64,000 bases of DNA, taken from NCBI RefSeq assembly GCF_900142925.1, contig NZ_FRCN01000008.1, positions 1-64,000 on the forward strand, in the 5' to 3' direction. The notes under the pieces were generated by a model. It ran no database searches. It was not told the DNA's origin and was given only the letters and a program-made list of their open reading frames with translations. This document shows positions 1 through 8,550 of this stretch, one piece after another. The position numbers were made by a program, and so were the translations under genes. This stretch comes from Chitinophaga sp. CF418. Its GTDB lineage: Bacteria; Bacteroidota; Bacteroidia; Chitinophagales; Chitinophagaceae. Every line of letters starts with the position of its first letter. Position 1 is the stretch's first letter.

Positions 1-511
1 GGATATACGCCTTAATCTGCTCCGCCTGTTGCAATTTGCCCTGCAGCGATTCAATATTACCCGTAACACCTGCCAGCTTTCCTTTGGATGCACCCAGCAG
101 CTCACCTTTCCCTTCCAGGAACTTTAAGGAATTACCCAATGAATCCAGATAGCTGTTCCCTACAGGCAGCTTCCCCGTTACCTTATTTTTGAGCCCTGCC
201 TTCAGGCTGCCCAAACTGTCTATTGATTTCGAGAAAATATTACCTGCAGCCACAGAATCGACCTTCCACAGGCGGGCCTTCATTTTCTTTTCCTGTTTAA
301 GTAAACGGCTCAATGCCTTGTCAGCACGCTTATTTACCTGCTGTTCCACATGCATTGACTTCTGTTTTACCTGGGATAAATATTTTGCAGGTAATTCTGG
401 TGCTTTCATAGAACTGCTATCCCGGGCTGTAACTGTCGTATCAGTACGATAGGTATCAACAGGGTTATGCAGGTTCATTATAAGAAGACTTATAACAATC
501 CAACTATTCAT
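1..511 (-). CDS. Hypothetical secreted or anchored coiled protein, 3' part cut by window edge
   Basis: An open minus-strand frame runs from an ATG at 509-511 to the window edge without a stop (170 codons visible). It begins MNSWIVISLLIMNLHN, a short hydrophobic segment that could be a weak signal peptide or anchor. The rest is rich in Lys, Gln, Ser and Leu, with stretches such as LSQVKQKSMHVEQQVNKR and KLQQAEQIKA that look helical or coiled-coil. A second in-frame ATG lies at 476-478. I recognise no family. The C-terminal part lies outside the window, so function cannot be assigned. The steady reading frame and plausible signal-like start are the evidence that it is real. Confidence 0.6.
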   Translation of the reverse strand, partial: MNSWIVISLLIMNLHNPVDTYRTDTTVTARDSSSMKAPELPAKYLSQVKQKSMHVEQQVNKRADKALSRLLKQEKKMKARLWKVDSVAAGNIFSKSIDSLGSLKAGLKNKVTGKLPVGNSYLDSLGNSLKFLEGKGELLGASKGKLAGVTGNIESLQGKLQQAEQIKAYI

Positions 512-685
512 ATTATAGGCTAAGATCTAAATTGAGAATTGTGAATATGCTCGAACAAAGTATAGATTATGAAATAAATTTTGGGCAACATCAAATTTCA
601 ACTGCAGCAAAGGTCACAAAACGATCTGATAAAGCGTATAACACATTCGTTGTAAAAGAATTGCAACCCCTATTATCAGATATCC

Positions 686-730
686 CATTACAAAGAAAAA
701 CAACGCCTGCGCATCGTATATGCGCAGGCG
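686..730 (-). terminator. Intrinsic terminator after the SRPBCC gene
   Basis: Perfect 11-bp inverted repeat (704-714 with 720-730, 5-base loop). On the minus strand it is followed by a T-rich tract, the complement of the A-rich run at 686-703. It sits 85 bp beyond the stop codon of the SRPBCC gene and reads in that gene's direction. Confidence 0.75.
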
Positions 731-814
731 AGTTTATATTACTTCCGGCCGACTACCGGATGTTTATATTTACTTCAGATATCTCAATCGGCCCCCTACT
801 CCGCTCCTAACAAT

Positions 815-1282
815 CTATTTCGACTCTTCCGCTTCCATCTCCTTCGGATTCGGCGCTCCTTTTCCCGTAGCAATCAGGTTCTTTAAACTCTCCTGTATAT
901 ACCCTGTCCATGCATCATGACAAATCTGATAACATTCATACGCAGGCACTAATCCCTGGTGCATGAAGTGCACCTCTGTCCTATCTCCCTTTTGCACAAT
1001 CTCGAAGATGATCTTTGTGTCCTTCCATTCATTCTTATCTGCTGTAAAACTGAAATAATTATCCAGAACATGCCAAACCGCCTTCTGCGCAGGAATAAGC
1101 TCAATAATCTTGATACGGCAGCGATGGACATCCTTGTAACTATATGTAAATTCACTATTGAGTTCATCTGTGTTTCCTTTTATGTTCTCGGACCACCATC
1201 CGCGAACGTTATTAATAGCATTAAAAGCTTGCTGGGCTGTCTGATCCACCAGAATAGCAGTTGTGAAATCCGGATTTTTCAT
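815..1282 (-). CDS. SRPBCC / AHSA1-like domain protein
   Basis: A 155-residue single-domain cytoplasmic protein of the START/SRPBCC (Aha1-like) superfamily. The N-terminal pattern FTTAILVDQTAQQAFNAIN followed by RGWWSENIKG is the typical first strand and helix of these hydrophobic-pocket proteins. The C-terminal helix (WTGYIQESLKNLI) is also typical. The family binds small hydrophobic ligands or chaperone partners; the ligand here is unknown. The frame is open upstream to a TTG at 1304-1306, but that TTG is part of a promoter -7 element, so the ATG at 1280-1282 (MKNPDF) is taken as the start. The gene stands alone between its own promoter and a strong terminator. Confidence 0.85.
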   Translation of the reverse strand: MKNPDFTTAILVDQTAQQAFNAINNVRGWWSENIKGNTDELNSEFTYSYKDVHRCRIKIIELIPAQKAVWHVLDNYFSFTADKNEWKDTKIIFEIVQKGDRTEVHFMHQGLVPAYECYQICHDAWTGYIQESLKNLIATGKGAPNPKEMEAEESK

Positions 1283-1303
1283 GCTTCCATTTTTTATGTT
1301 AAG

Positions 1304-1311
1304 CAAATTTA
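1304..1311 (-). promoter_or_regulatory. Bacteroidota -7 promoter element (TAAATTTG)
   Basis: Exact match to TAnnTTTG on the minus strand, 21 bp upstream of the ATG of the SRPBCC gene. No convincing -33 TTTG is seen. The element overlaps an in-frame TTG and so rules that TTG out as the start codon. Confidence 0.55.
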
Positions 1312-1382
1312 CCCCTCATTTACACAACGCTGGCTGTACTAATTGGACATTCTGACAGGCGGATTTAGACAGCCCGGCTACC

Positions 1383-4300
1383 TTATTCTCTCACATGGAA
1401 TACCTTATACGTAGTCACAACATCATTTGCTCTCAGCTGCAATACATATATACCTGCCGGCAGGTTTGGCGTCTGCCAGGTAACAGTCTGTACACCTGGT
1501 TGCATCACCTTATCTACCAGACGAGCAATCATTCTGCCATTCACATCGTAAACATTCAGCTGAACCCTGCTTTCATCTGCAACATCAAATGAAATAACGG
1601 TGTAACTATTGAACGGATTAGGATAAGTCCTGATGAATGCCTGTCCCATTAATTCCTTACGGGCGCGGTTTTCCAAATCCTTCCATTCTTCGTCATTGTC
1701 TCTCAACGCAGATGACTGACGGAGCGGCATTGCCCGCAGCTGATCAATGATCTTCTGTGCGGAAGTAATAAGTGCATTCCTGTCAATATCTGTCAGATGT
1801 GTTCTTTGTGTCGCATTCCTTACCAGCACAATGAATATCCTCAATACAACAATAGCTGGCCGGATCTGTCCCCTGTTTTCCAGTCTCAATGAAATTTCCA
1901 CGATCCCGTTCAGTATTCTTCCTTCCCGCGGAGTAAGCCTGCCGGCGTTCACCAATGCTGTGATCTGCTGCATGAGCGCCTTATATTGCTGTGCTACATC
2001 CTGCTGCTGCTGGGTCGCCTGTATGGAAACACTGCTTTGATCATCTTCAGTACCGACATTATTACCAGGGGATGAATCCGGATCTGGCAGTTTACTGGCC
2101 GTCACTTCCGCAGTACTGATAATATTTCCGGAGGCATTAACAGTACCTGTGATGGTCAGCGTTGCCTGCTTACCATTAAGCAGCAGCGGCACCTGCCATT
2201 TTCCTGTCGTATTACTATAAGTACCAACAGTAACTACAGCCTGTTTAAAGGTAACACCAGCAGGCAATACATCTGTAACGACGATATCCGGCGCATCTGC
2301 TGTTCCTTTATTAGTTAACTGAATAGTGTATATCACCTGGTCTCCAACAGTATACTGCGTCTTATCAGCCTTTTTGATCAGCTCAAGATCAGCAGTCAGC
2401 TCTTGTATCTTTATGGAAACACTGCTTTGATCATCTTCTGTACTGACACCATTGCCAGGAGAGGAATCCGGATCAGGCAATTTACTTGCTGTAACTTCAG
2501 CAGTATTGGTAATAGTTCCCGCAGCATCAACAGTACCAGTGATAGTCAGCGTAGCCTGCTTACCATTAGACAGGAATGGCACCTGCCACTTACCTGTCGT
2601 ATTATCATAAGTGCCTAAAGTAGCCGTAGCCTGTTTAAAGCTAACACCAGCCGGCAGTACATCTGTAACGACAATATCAGGTGCATCCGCCGTTCCTTTA
2701 TTTGCTAACTGAATAGTATATGTCACCAGGTCGCCAACAACATACTGCGTCTTATCGGCCGTCTTAGTTAATTCAAGATCTGCGGTTTCAATAGTTCCCG
2801 TCCCCAGACAAGCGCTGAATTCACTGGTATTGTGATTAGGGTCAGTAGCGGTACTGGTAACAACAGCCCCCGCCGGTAGTGTTATACCAGTTAAGATCGC
2901 ATTAAAAGCGGCATTACCGCCCGCGTCAGTAGTCACTTTAAAGGAATCCAGGAAAGCCTGCCCCTCTCCAAATCCTGACGGATTACAGGCATCATTGGAG
3001 TAGAAATCCAGTCTGAAAGTTGTATTAGGAGTACTATTCAACGTACCCAGTATATCGGTATTTCCACCTCCACTGTTTACAGCTGTCAGTACAGGAAAAT
3101 TCTGTAGATTATTCGGTCCGGCATCTCCGTCACCAGGATCATTTGCAGTAGGACCATCATTGCCCAGGTCAAGGCCCAGACCATTATTTTTGAAAATAGC
3201 ATTCGCTGTTAAAGCACTACCTGTACCCGTTCCTCCGAAAGCAATACCTTTTCCATTAGCGGTGACGGTATTATTATTAATACTGGCCGTTGCGGCATCA
3301 TTCACCAATATGCCGATGCCATTACCGGAAATGGTGTTGCCTTCAAGGTGCGCAATCGTAGTACCGTTCAGCAGGATACCCGGTCCTCCGTTGCCGGTAA
3401 CAGTATTATTGAGTATACTTTTCTCCGTTAGGAAACTGGTAATTTCCAAACCTCCCAGCACATTCTTATCAAAAAGATCTTCCTCTATGAAAGCCCGGAC
3501 AGTAACAAGATTCTTCCCATCACTGATCCAGCGGAGACCAACGCCACCATTCAGGACAAATGTATTGTCCATTGCTGTGAGGGTCGCAATGGCATTCACA
3601 TCGGCGAACACATCCAGTCTGTCTCCGTCCTTACCATTATTGACAGCCGACGAGCCCGACAAGACATAGCTGACTTCCGTTCCTGCCTTCAACACCATTC
3701 TTCCCGTCCTTGCTCCGCCCGCATTGCCCGTATATACATCTGCCTTTGCCCTCACCGCTATTTGCACACCGGATACAGGATCTACTACGTAGTTGAAGGC
3801 CACACCGGCATTACCGTCATATATCCCACTGTTGAAATCTTTGTTCCCTGCCGCATGAAATATAAAGTTAGCCCCCGCCTGACCAAGCTTCAATGTATCG
3901 CCGGCAAAAAGCCAGTCAATCTTTCCACTCAAAGACTCTACTACATCCAGCGCCATACCATTGCCACCATGAAAATTATTTTCATACTTCATCTGTACAG
4001 TCTTTCCATCCCCGAACCGCAGCTTGCTCCCAATCGTCATATTCCCCTGAAAAGTGTTTTTACGGATATTATAACTACCATCTCCGGTTACAAACAGATC
4101 AATACCTACTCCCACAATATCAGTGATATAATTCCCTTCGATGGTGATCGGTTTAGCACTGGCAGCGATGCCTATTTTGAACTTGGCGCCCGTTTTATTT
4201 TCCCCAATAAAATTTCCCAGTATCTTGATCCCTTCTGTCAGGCTACCCGTGACAGTAACACCGTTGCTGTTGGTATTACCCGCCATCTTGTTTCCCTGGT

Positions 4301-5237
4301 TGTCGGCCGCCCCGCCGATAGTATTGTTTGGTGCATTATTTAAAACAACAGCATCCCCCTTGTTTGGCAAGGCATTCTCACCCGATATATCCAGGCCGAT
4401 GAGATTACCTACTGCAAAGTTATTCTGCGCTCCGTTGGTGCCAAACTGCGAGGGATCAAGTCCCTGGATATTAATACCATGGCCTTCATTCCCTGATATG
4501 ATATTCCTTAAAATACCAGTACCTCCAATCATACAGCCAGGTGTATTGTCAATGAATATCCCGTCTCCGCCATTACCTTTGGCGGTAGCGCCGGTAAAGT
4601 CGGTGCCGATATAATTGTTCTGTATACGGTGCCCGCCTTCGCCCGGAGGTGGTGTACCGGAGATGAACATGCCGTGAGAAGAAAAACTGTTGATGACCAA
4701 AAAGGAAATGTCACAGCCGCCGCCAAGCAAACGTAGACCTATTGCACCTCCTCCTGCCCCGCTTCCGTCCAGTTCAATACGCCTGCCGTCGCTATTCACG
4801 CCGCTGATAGATACTGCTCCCAGAATAGGCGGCAATGCTCCCAGACCTGTGCTTCCTACTTTTATAACAATACTACCTCCACCCGGTGCATTGGTTATTG
4901 CAAAAGTGATCCGGTTTTGTCCCAGGTGGCGGTTACCATTCTGATTTTGTATGGCTGCACGAAAAGTGCATTGGTCGCCCATTGTAATGGGGTCGACGTC
5001 ACATTTCCCGTCATCTCCAATATCATTTGCGTTAGGATCACTTTCGTCACTGGTCATATTCACTGTAAATGTCTTGGTACCCTGTGCCTGTATGCTGACT
5101 GGCATAAGTAATAGAAACAGTAAGGAGATAATCAAAAAACTTTGTACTAAAGAACCATAGCAATAATTTAGTTGTGTTTGGTAGACATAAACGGGGTTGG
5201 TAAGAGATGAATACCTCTCGTTTAGATTTTGTCTCAT
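1383..5237 (-). CDS. Large T9SS-exported surface protein: beta-helix, two DUF11 domains, type A sorting domain
   Basis: A 1284-residue extracellular protein. Order: N-terminal charged stretch and signal segment (about residues 30-50, ending PVSIQAQG); Asn/Gly-rich CSLREAI-like opening (CTFRAAIQNQNG, about 85); right-handed parallel beta-helix repeats (about 180-700, with turns such as NNTVTGNGGPGILLNG); two DUF11 domains (about 816-945 and 946-1075); a helical linker; and a C-terminal Por/type A secretion signal (about 1200-1284, YPNPFNSYTVISF then NLPAGIYVLQL). Such proteins cross the outer membrane by the type IX secretion system and stay at the surface. A role in adhesion or polysaccharide binding is inference. 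It is transcribed alone. Confidence 0.9.
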   Translation of the reverse strand: MRQNLNERYSSLTNPVYVYQTQLNYCYGSLVQSFLIISLLFLLLMPVSIQAQGTKTFTVNMTSDESDPNANDIGDDGKCDVDPITMGDQCTFRAAIQNQNGNRHLGQNRITFAITNAPGGGSIVIKVGSTGLGALPPILGAVSISGVNSDGRRIELDGSGAGGGAIGLRLLGGGCDISFLVINSFSSHGMFISGTPPPGEGGHRIQNNYIGTDFTGATAKGNGGDGIFIDNTPGCMIGGTGILRNIISGNEGHGINIQGLDPSQFGTNGAQNNFAVGNLIGLDISGENALPNKGDAVVLNNAPNNTIGGAADNQGNKMAGNTNSNGVTVTGSLTEGIKILGNFIGENKTGAKFKIGIAASAKPITIEGNYITDIVGVGIDLFVTGDGSYNIRKNTFQGNMTIGSKLRFGDGKTVQMKYENNFHGGNGMALDVVESLSGKIDWLFAGDTLKLGQAGANFIFHAAGNKDFNSGIYDGNAGVAFNYVVDPVSGVQIAVRAKADVYTGNAGGARTGRMVLKAGTEVSYVLSGSSAVNNGKDGDRLDVFADVNAIATLTAMDNTFVLNGGVGLRWISDGKNLVTVRAFIEEDLFDKNVLGGLEITSFLTEKSILNNTVTGNGGPGILLNGTTIAHLEGNTISGNGIGILVNDAATASINNNTVTANGKGIAFGGTGTGSALTANAIFKNNGLGLDLGNDGPTANDPGDGDAGPNNLQNFPVLTAVNSGGGNTDILGTLNSTPNTTFRLDFYSNDACNPSGFGEGQAFLDSFKVTTDAGGNAAFNAILTGITLPAGAVVTSTATDPNHNTSEFSACLGTGTIETADLELTKTADKTQYVVGDLVTYTIQLANKGTADAPDIVVTDVLPAGVSFKQATATLGTYDNTTGKWQVPFLSNGKQATLTITGTVDAAGTITNTAEVTASKLPDPDSSPGNGVSTEDDQSSVSIKIQELTADLELIKKADKTQYTVGDQVIYTIQLTNKGTADAPDIVVTDVLPAGVTFKQAVVTVGTYSNTTGKWQVPLLLNGKQATLTITGTVNASGNIISTAEVTASKLPDPDSSPGNNVGTEDDQSSVSIQATQQQQDVAQQYKALMQQITALVNAGRLTPREGRILNGIVEISLRLENRGQIRPAIVVLRIFIVLVRNATQRTHLTDIDRNALITSAQKIIDQLRAMPLRQSSALRDNDEEWKDLENRARKELMGQAFIRTYPNPFNSYTVISFDVADESRVQLNVYDVNGRMIARLVDKVMQPGVQTVTWQTPNLPAGIYVLQLRANDVVTTYKVFHVRE
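2025..2790 (-). repeat. Tandem DUF11-coding repeat, period about 390 bp
   Basis: Two adjacent copies of the DUF11 coding segment are similar at DNA level: the same block starts at 2025 and at 2415 (period 390 bp, 130 codons). Both encode TADAPDIVVTDVLPAGV and KLPDPDSSPGN. This points to a fairly recent internal duplication. Confidence 0.75.
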
Positions 5238-5614
5238 GGTGATATGCTTTTGGAGTAAGCAATACGATACAATCCAGATTATAGGAATCCCTCTATTCCC
5301 TGAAAGGGAACGATCATTCTACATGCCCGCGTAATGAGTTGCCAGAAAAAAGGCCCACTCAGGTTGTTGAGTAATACATTGGAGTATTTTTTTGGGAGAA
5401 AATAGTTGGTATAATGAGAAATACTGGACGTCTAAAATTGGCTGTAATTCTACGATAGATGTGATGGAATCGATTCCAAACCAGTTAGTTATTAATAGCA
5501 ACAAAGTTCATAAAAACGAGAGAGATAAAAAATAATATATTGCTGCTCACAAAAATTCTTTCATCAGATAAGGGTATCTGTTCTCATCAAATATTTATTT
5601 AGTTTTACGCCTCT
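5238..5614. other. Divergent intergenic region, no gene seen
   Basis: 377 bp between the divergent surface-protein and DUF92 genes. It is A/T-rich toward the DUF92 side and holds a small perfect hairpin TTCCCT-GAA-AGGGAA near 5295-5310. A 61-codon minus-strand frame here has no supporting features. Promoters for both flanking genes must lie here, but no full consensus is evident. Confidence 0.4.
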
Positions 5615-6340
5615 ATGGCAATATTCCCTCCCGGAAGCATCCAACTTCTCGTCCTGCTGATACTGGGCTGTATTATGTTCATCTGTATCAGAACAAAAAA
5701 ACTAACTATTCCGGCAGCCCTGCTGGCAGGTCTGATCGGCTTCATTGCCATCCTGGGTACAGGATGGACTGGCTTACTTTCACTTCTCCTGTTTTTTATA
5801 CTTGGTGTTTGGGCCACTTCCCACCGGAAAGATCTGAAAGCTAAAATAACGTCTGAAGGCATACATCCCGAAAGCCGGAAAGCCAGCCAGGTTTTTGCCA
5901 ATGGCGGTGTGGCAGGTATCGTATCGTTTGTCGCCTACCTGGATCCTTCACATCTAGCCCTTTACGAACTAATGGTAGCCGCCAGCCTGGCATCTGCGCT
6001 GGCAGATACGCTTTCTTCCGAACTGGGTATGGTATATGGCCGTAACTTCTACAACATCTGGAGTTTCAAGAGAGAAGCCAAAGGACTGGATGGCGTTGTC
6101 AGCCTGGAAGGAACACTGATCGGTACCGTAGGCGCCGCGCTGATTGCACTGCTATACGCCGGCTTTGATAAAATGGGCATTATCGTCTTGCTGGCGGGTG
6201 TACTGGGGAATCTCCTTGACTCAGTACTCGGTGCAACACTGGAACGCGACAAACATATCGGGAATGATGCGGTGAACTTCCTTAATACTTTGTTCGCCGC
6301 AATTTTTGGTGGAGCATGTTTCGCACTTGTACAGCACTGA
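5615..6340 (+). CDS. DUF92 family integral membrane protein
   Basis: A 241-residue multi-pass membrane protein (about six hydrophobic segments). Hallmarks of DUF92 (TMEM19/VTE6-like) are the short soluble loop with KASQVFANGGVAGI (about residues 88-101), ALADTLSSELG (about 128-138) and GLDGVVSLEGT (about 156-166). Some members, such as plant VTE6, are phytyl-phosphate kinases in prenyl-lipid salvage; a prenyl-phosphate-related role here is only inference. The ATG at 5615 leaves a complete first membrane segment. Length is usual for bacterial members. It is monocistronic, with divergent and convergent neighbours. Confidence 0.88.
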   Translation: MAIFPPGSIQLLVLLILGCIMFICIRTKKLTIPAALLAGLIGFIAILGTGWTGLLSLLLFFILGVWATSHRKDLKAKITSEGIHPESRKASQVFANGGVAGIVSFVAYLDPSHLALYELMVAASLASALADTLSSELGMVYGRNFYNIWSFKREAKGLDGVVSLEGTLIGTVGAALIALLYAGFDKMGIIVLLAGVLGNLLDSVLGATLERDKHIGNDAVNFLNTLFAAIFGGACFALVQH

Positions 6341-6395
6341 CATGTGGACTATTGAAACCATTCCTCTTTGAGCACTCTGCAGTCCTTTTTTGAAA

Positions 6396-6530
6396 TCATA
6401 ACTTTTTTAAAGAATCCAGCTGACAGCCCCGGGCTGTATAGGTTAAAGGCTCATACTTCTGTCTTTTGAAAACTGAACAGGATGCCAGGCATACCGCGCA
6501 TACCAAAGGGGACAATAATGTTGCTTTCAT
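6396..6530 (-). CDS. Very small putative lipoprotein (44 aa)
   Basis: A short minus-strand frame that size cut-offs would miss. It begins MKATLLSPLVCAVCLASC, a textbook lipoprotein signal peptide with lipobox LASC and the lipidated Cys at residue 18, leaving a mature peptide of 27 residues (SVFKRQKYEPLTYTARG plus a short tail). An in-frame ATG five codons upstream (6543-6545) is the alternative start. A TAATTTC element at 6551-6557 resembles a -7 box. It sits convergent to DUF92 in an otherwise empty 275-bp gap. No family is recognised. The signal sequence is the only evidence that it is a gene. Confidence 0.5.
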   Translation of the reverse strand: MKATLLSPLVCAVCLASCSVFKRQKYEPLTYTARGCQLDSLKKL

Positions 6531-6615
6531 AAGATGAGATTGCATTTGTTGAAATTATCCTTTTTTTTCGTTAAATTCATTATAAGCAAGCATCGTTACA
6601 CCAAACAGCTTTATC

Positions 6616-7191
6616 ATGTCCACGTTTACTGAACATAAAACTACGGTATTTGATAAGTTCCCCGCCATGCGCACCCCACACCTGGAACTGGTCCAGATTA
6701 CCGAGAAACATGCCAATGACCTGTTTAAGATATTATGCGATAAGCAGGTGAGCCAATACTACAACCTGTTGCCTCCGGAAGATGAAAAAGATTGTCAACG
6801 TCTTATCGATTACTTCCGTGAACGCTTCAAATCAAAAGCCGCCATCAGATGGGGTATCCAGCTGAACGACAATAACGAGATCATTGGTACGGTAGGATTC
6901 AACCATTTCACGAAAAAACACCGGGCCAATTTAGGGTACGACCTGCAATATGACTATTGGAACAAGGACATTATTGCAGAAGCCCTGTATGCAGTTATCA
7001 GTTTCGGCTTTTTTGCGCTGGACATCAACCGTATAGAAGCAGAAGTGATGGAAGGAAATGATCCTACCATAGAAGTACTGCATAAGATTGGCTTCCACCA
7101 GGAAGGTATCCTCAGGCAGTGGCATTACTGGGATGACAAACACTATGACATGCTGATGTTCTCCCTGCTACGCTCAGATGGAGAGGCATAA
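6616..7191 (+). CDS. GNAT family N-acetyltransferase (RimJ/RimL type)
   Basis: A 191-residue acetyltransferase of the Acetyltransf_3 (RimJ/RimL-like) group. Visible marks: MRTPHLELVQITEKHANDLF (about residues 18-37), the central beta-strands IRWGIQLNDNNEIIGTVGF (about 75-93), the acetyl-CoA-binding segment GYDLQYDYWNKDIIAEAL (about 108-125), and the C-terminal VLHKIGFHQEGILRQWHYWDDKHYD (about 154-178). Members acetylate protein N-termini, amino acids or antibiotics; the substrate is not predictable. It stands alone, about 150 bp before a strong terminator. Confidence 0.88.
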   Translation: MSTFTEHKTTVFDKFPAMRTPHLELVQITEKHANDLFKILCDKQVSQYYNLLPPEDEKDCQRLIDYFRERFKSKAAIRWGIQLNDNNEIIGTVGFNHFTKKHRANLGYDLQYDYWNKDIIAEALYAVISFGFFALDINRIEAEVMEGNDPTIEVLHKIGFHQEGILRQWHYWDDKHYDMLMFSLLRSDGEA

Positions 7192-7345
7192 GAACTGACT
7201 TCCCCGCTGATAGTCTTATTATCCCCTTGCAAGCCGGTTTGCGACCCAGGCCAGGACATTACTTTAATATGACCTCATCGACGAGTTCAGAGACCGTTGT
7301 ATTGAGCTATCCGGAGGTATAATTACCAAAACTTTTTCTCAACAT

Positions 7346-7382
7346 CCCGTAAACCAGGTTGACCGGTTACGGGATTTTTTTT
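7346..7382 (+). terminator. Intrinsic terminator
   Basis: CCCGTAA-A-CC pairs with GG-TTACGGG (one bulged base, loop AGGTTGACC), directly followed by eight T residues. It lies 155 bp after the acetyltransferase stop, so that gene has a long 3' UTR or a small RNA lies between. Confidence 0.8.
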
Positions 7383-7503
7383 GCCTTTCACCTTTCATAT
7401 AATCTATTAATAATATACCTTACTAACATCTTAACATCTATTTACATAGACCTTATTTTATAAGCTCCTTGCAAAGCTTCTACTATAGTGCTTTCCCTGA
7501 GAT

Positions 7504-7594
7504 AACCCATATATAACCCATATATAAGCCATATATGACCCATATATAACCCATATTTAAAAGATATGGATTATATATGGGTTATATATGGTTA
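7504..7594. repeat. Helically phased 11-bp repeat array with inverted arm
   Basis: Five successive 11-bp units of the form AACCCATATAT (7504-7558; the third unit has AAGCC, the fourth starts GACCC, the fifth ends ATATTT), then a 4-base gap, then about three units in inverted orientation (ATATGG repeated, 7563-7594). The two arms can form a long hairpin or cruciform. The array lies 135 bp upstream of the unknown gene at 7729. Period 11 places each CCC on nearly the same helix face. Confidence 0.85.
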
Positions 7595-7728
7595 GATAAT
7601 AGTTTATAGATGATTTATAGAAGAGAATTACTTAAATTGGTATCCTGTTTCACGCCTGTTAACCTCAGAGTGAGCATACAATCCATACTTTTATTTGTAA
7701 CCATTTAAAAACTGTTAATTCCCTTATT

Positions 7729-8520
7729 ATGGCCATTGTTACTAACAAGCTGCTTGACATCAACGGAAGTTTAGGGATGTTCAGCTTCTACAAACGAAGA
7801 GATTCCGACAAGATCATTGCGCGCACCAAAGGTGGCGCTACCAGAAAGCAGATCCAGAAATCACCGAAATTTGCGCTAACACGCCTCAACAATGATGAAT
7901 TTGGAGACGCAGCAAAGGGGGGCTGTGCCATCCGCCTGGCAATATTTCATATCCGGCACCTGGCAGACTATAACTTTACGCCTACAATGAATGCCTTATG
8001 CAGGTCTATTATGAAGATGGATATCCATAGACCACTTGGTATAAGAAAGACGGAATTTTCGGAATACCGCCACCTGCTGGATGGGTTTAATCTCAACAAA
8101 CGGTATCCCTTCAACAATGTGGTAAAACCACCTGTCTACTGTACTATAGACCGAAACACGGCAAGTGCTACCGTTCAACTTCCCGAACTGACTCCGGGCA
8201 TTAACCTGTCATTACCATGGCAATATCCCATGTACAGGATCGTGCTGTCCATTGGTATTCTCTGGGATGGAGGTGCTGACCGCCATTATGCAGCCAGCGC
8301 TCCCATGCTGATCAGTCAGCCTGTTACTACGGCCTGGCGATTGGCGGCACAGGCTTATAAAGGAGAAACAATCATACTGCAACCGGGTACTGCCCAAAAG
8401 TTGCGTGACGATGAAACACTGGTAGTATCCATAGGCATTGAAATGGGCACTCTGATCTCTGATGCAGTGATCGAGCGGGTAAAATATGCAGGTAGCGGAA
8501 AGATCCTGATAACAGGATAA
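7729..8520 (+). CDS. Conserved hypothetical protein, Bacteroidota-type
   Basis: A 263-residue soluble protein with no signal peptide. The N-terminus MAIVTNKLLDINGSLGMFSF, followed by KIIARTKGGATRKQI (about residues 28-42) and a Gly/Ala segment FGDAAKGGCAIR (about 58-69), resembles a group of unknown Bacteroidota proteins (DUF6266-like) whose N-terminus carries a short Gly-centred motif. That resemblance is from memory and not tested. The C-terminal half is beta-rich (ATVQLPELTPGINLSLPW). Its upstream region carries the 11-bp repeat array. Function unknown. It could be a surface or phage-structure-like protein, but nothing proves this. Confidence 0.75.
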   Translation: MAIVTNKLLDINGSLGMFSFYKRRDSDKIIARTKGGATRKQIQKSPKFALTRLNNDEFGDAAKGGCAIRLAIFHIRHLADYNFTPTMNALCRSIMKMDIHRPLGIRKTEFSEYRHLLDGFNLNKRYPFNNVVKPPVYCTIDRNTASATVQLPELTPGINLSLPWQYPMYRIVLSIGILWDGGADRHYAASAPMLISQPVTTAWRLAAQAYKGETIILQPGTAQKLRDDETLVVSIGIEMGTLISDAVIERVKYAGSGKILITG

Positions 8521-8550
8521 TAAAAGCGCTTGTATAGAGACACTATCATA

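Noticed and set aside
532..810. Plus-strand frame of 92 codons
   Set aside because: It runs through the terminator hairpin at 704-730 and shows no protein features.
5319..5504. Minus-strand 61-codon frame before the DUF11 surface gene
   Set aside because: No signal, domain or promoter; likely chance in A/T-rich intergenic DNA.
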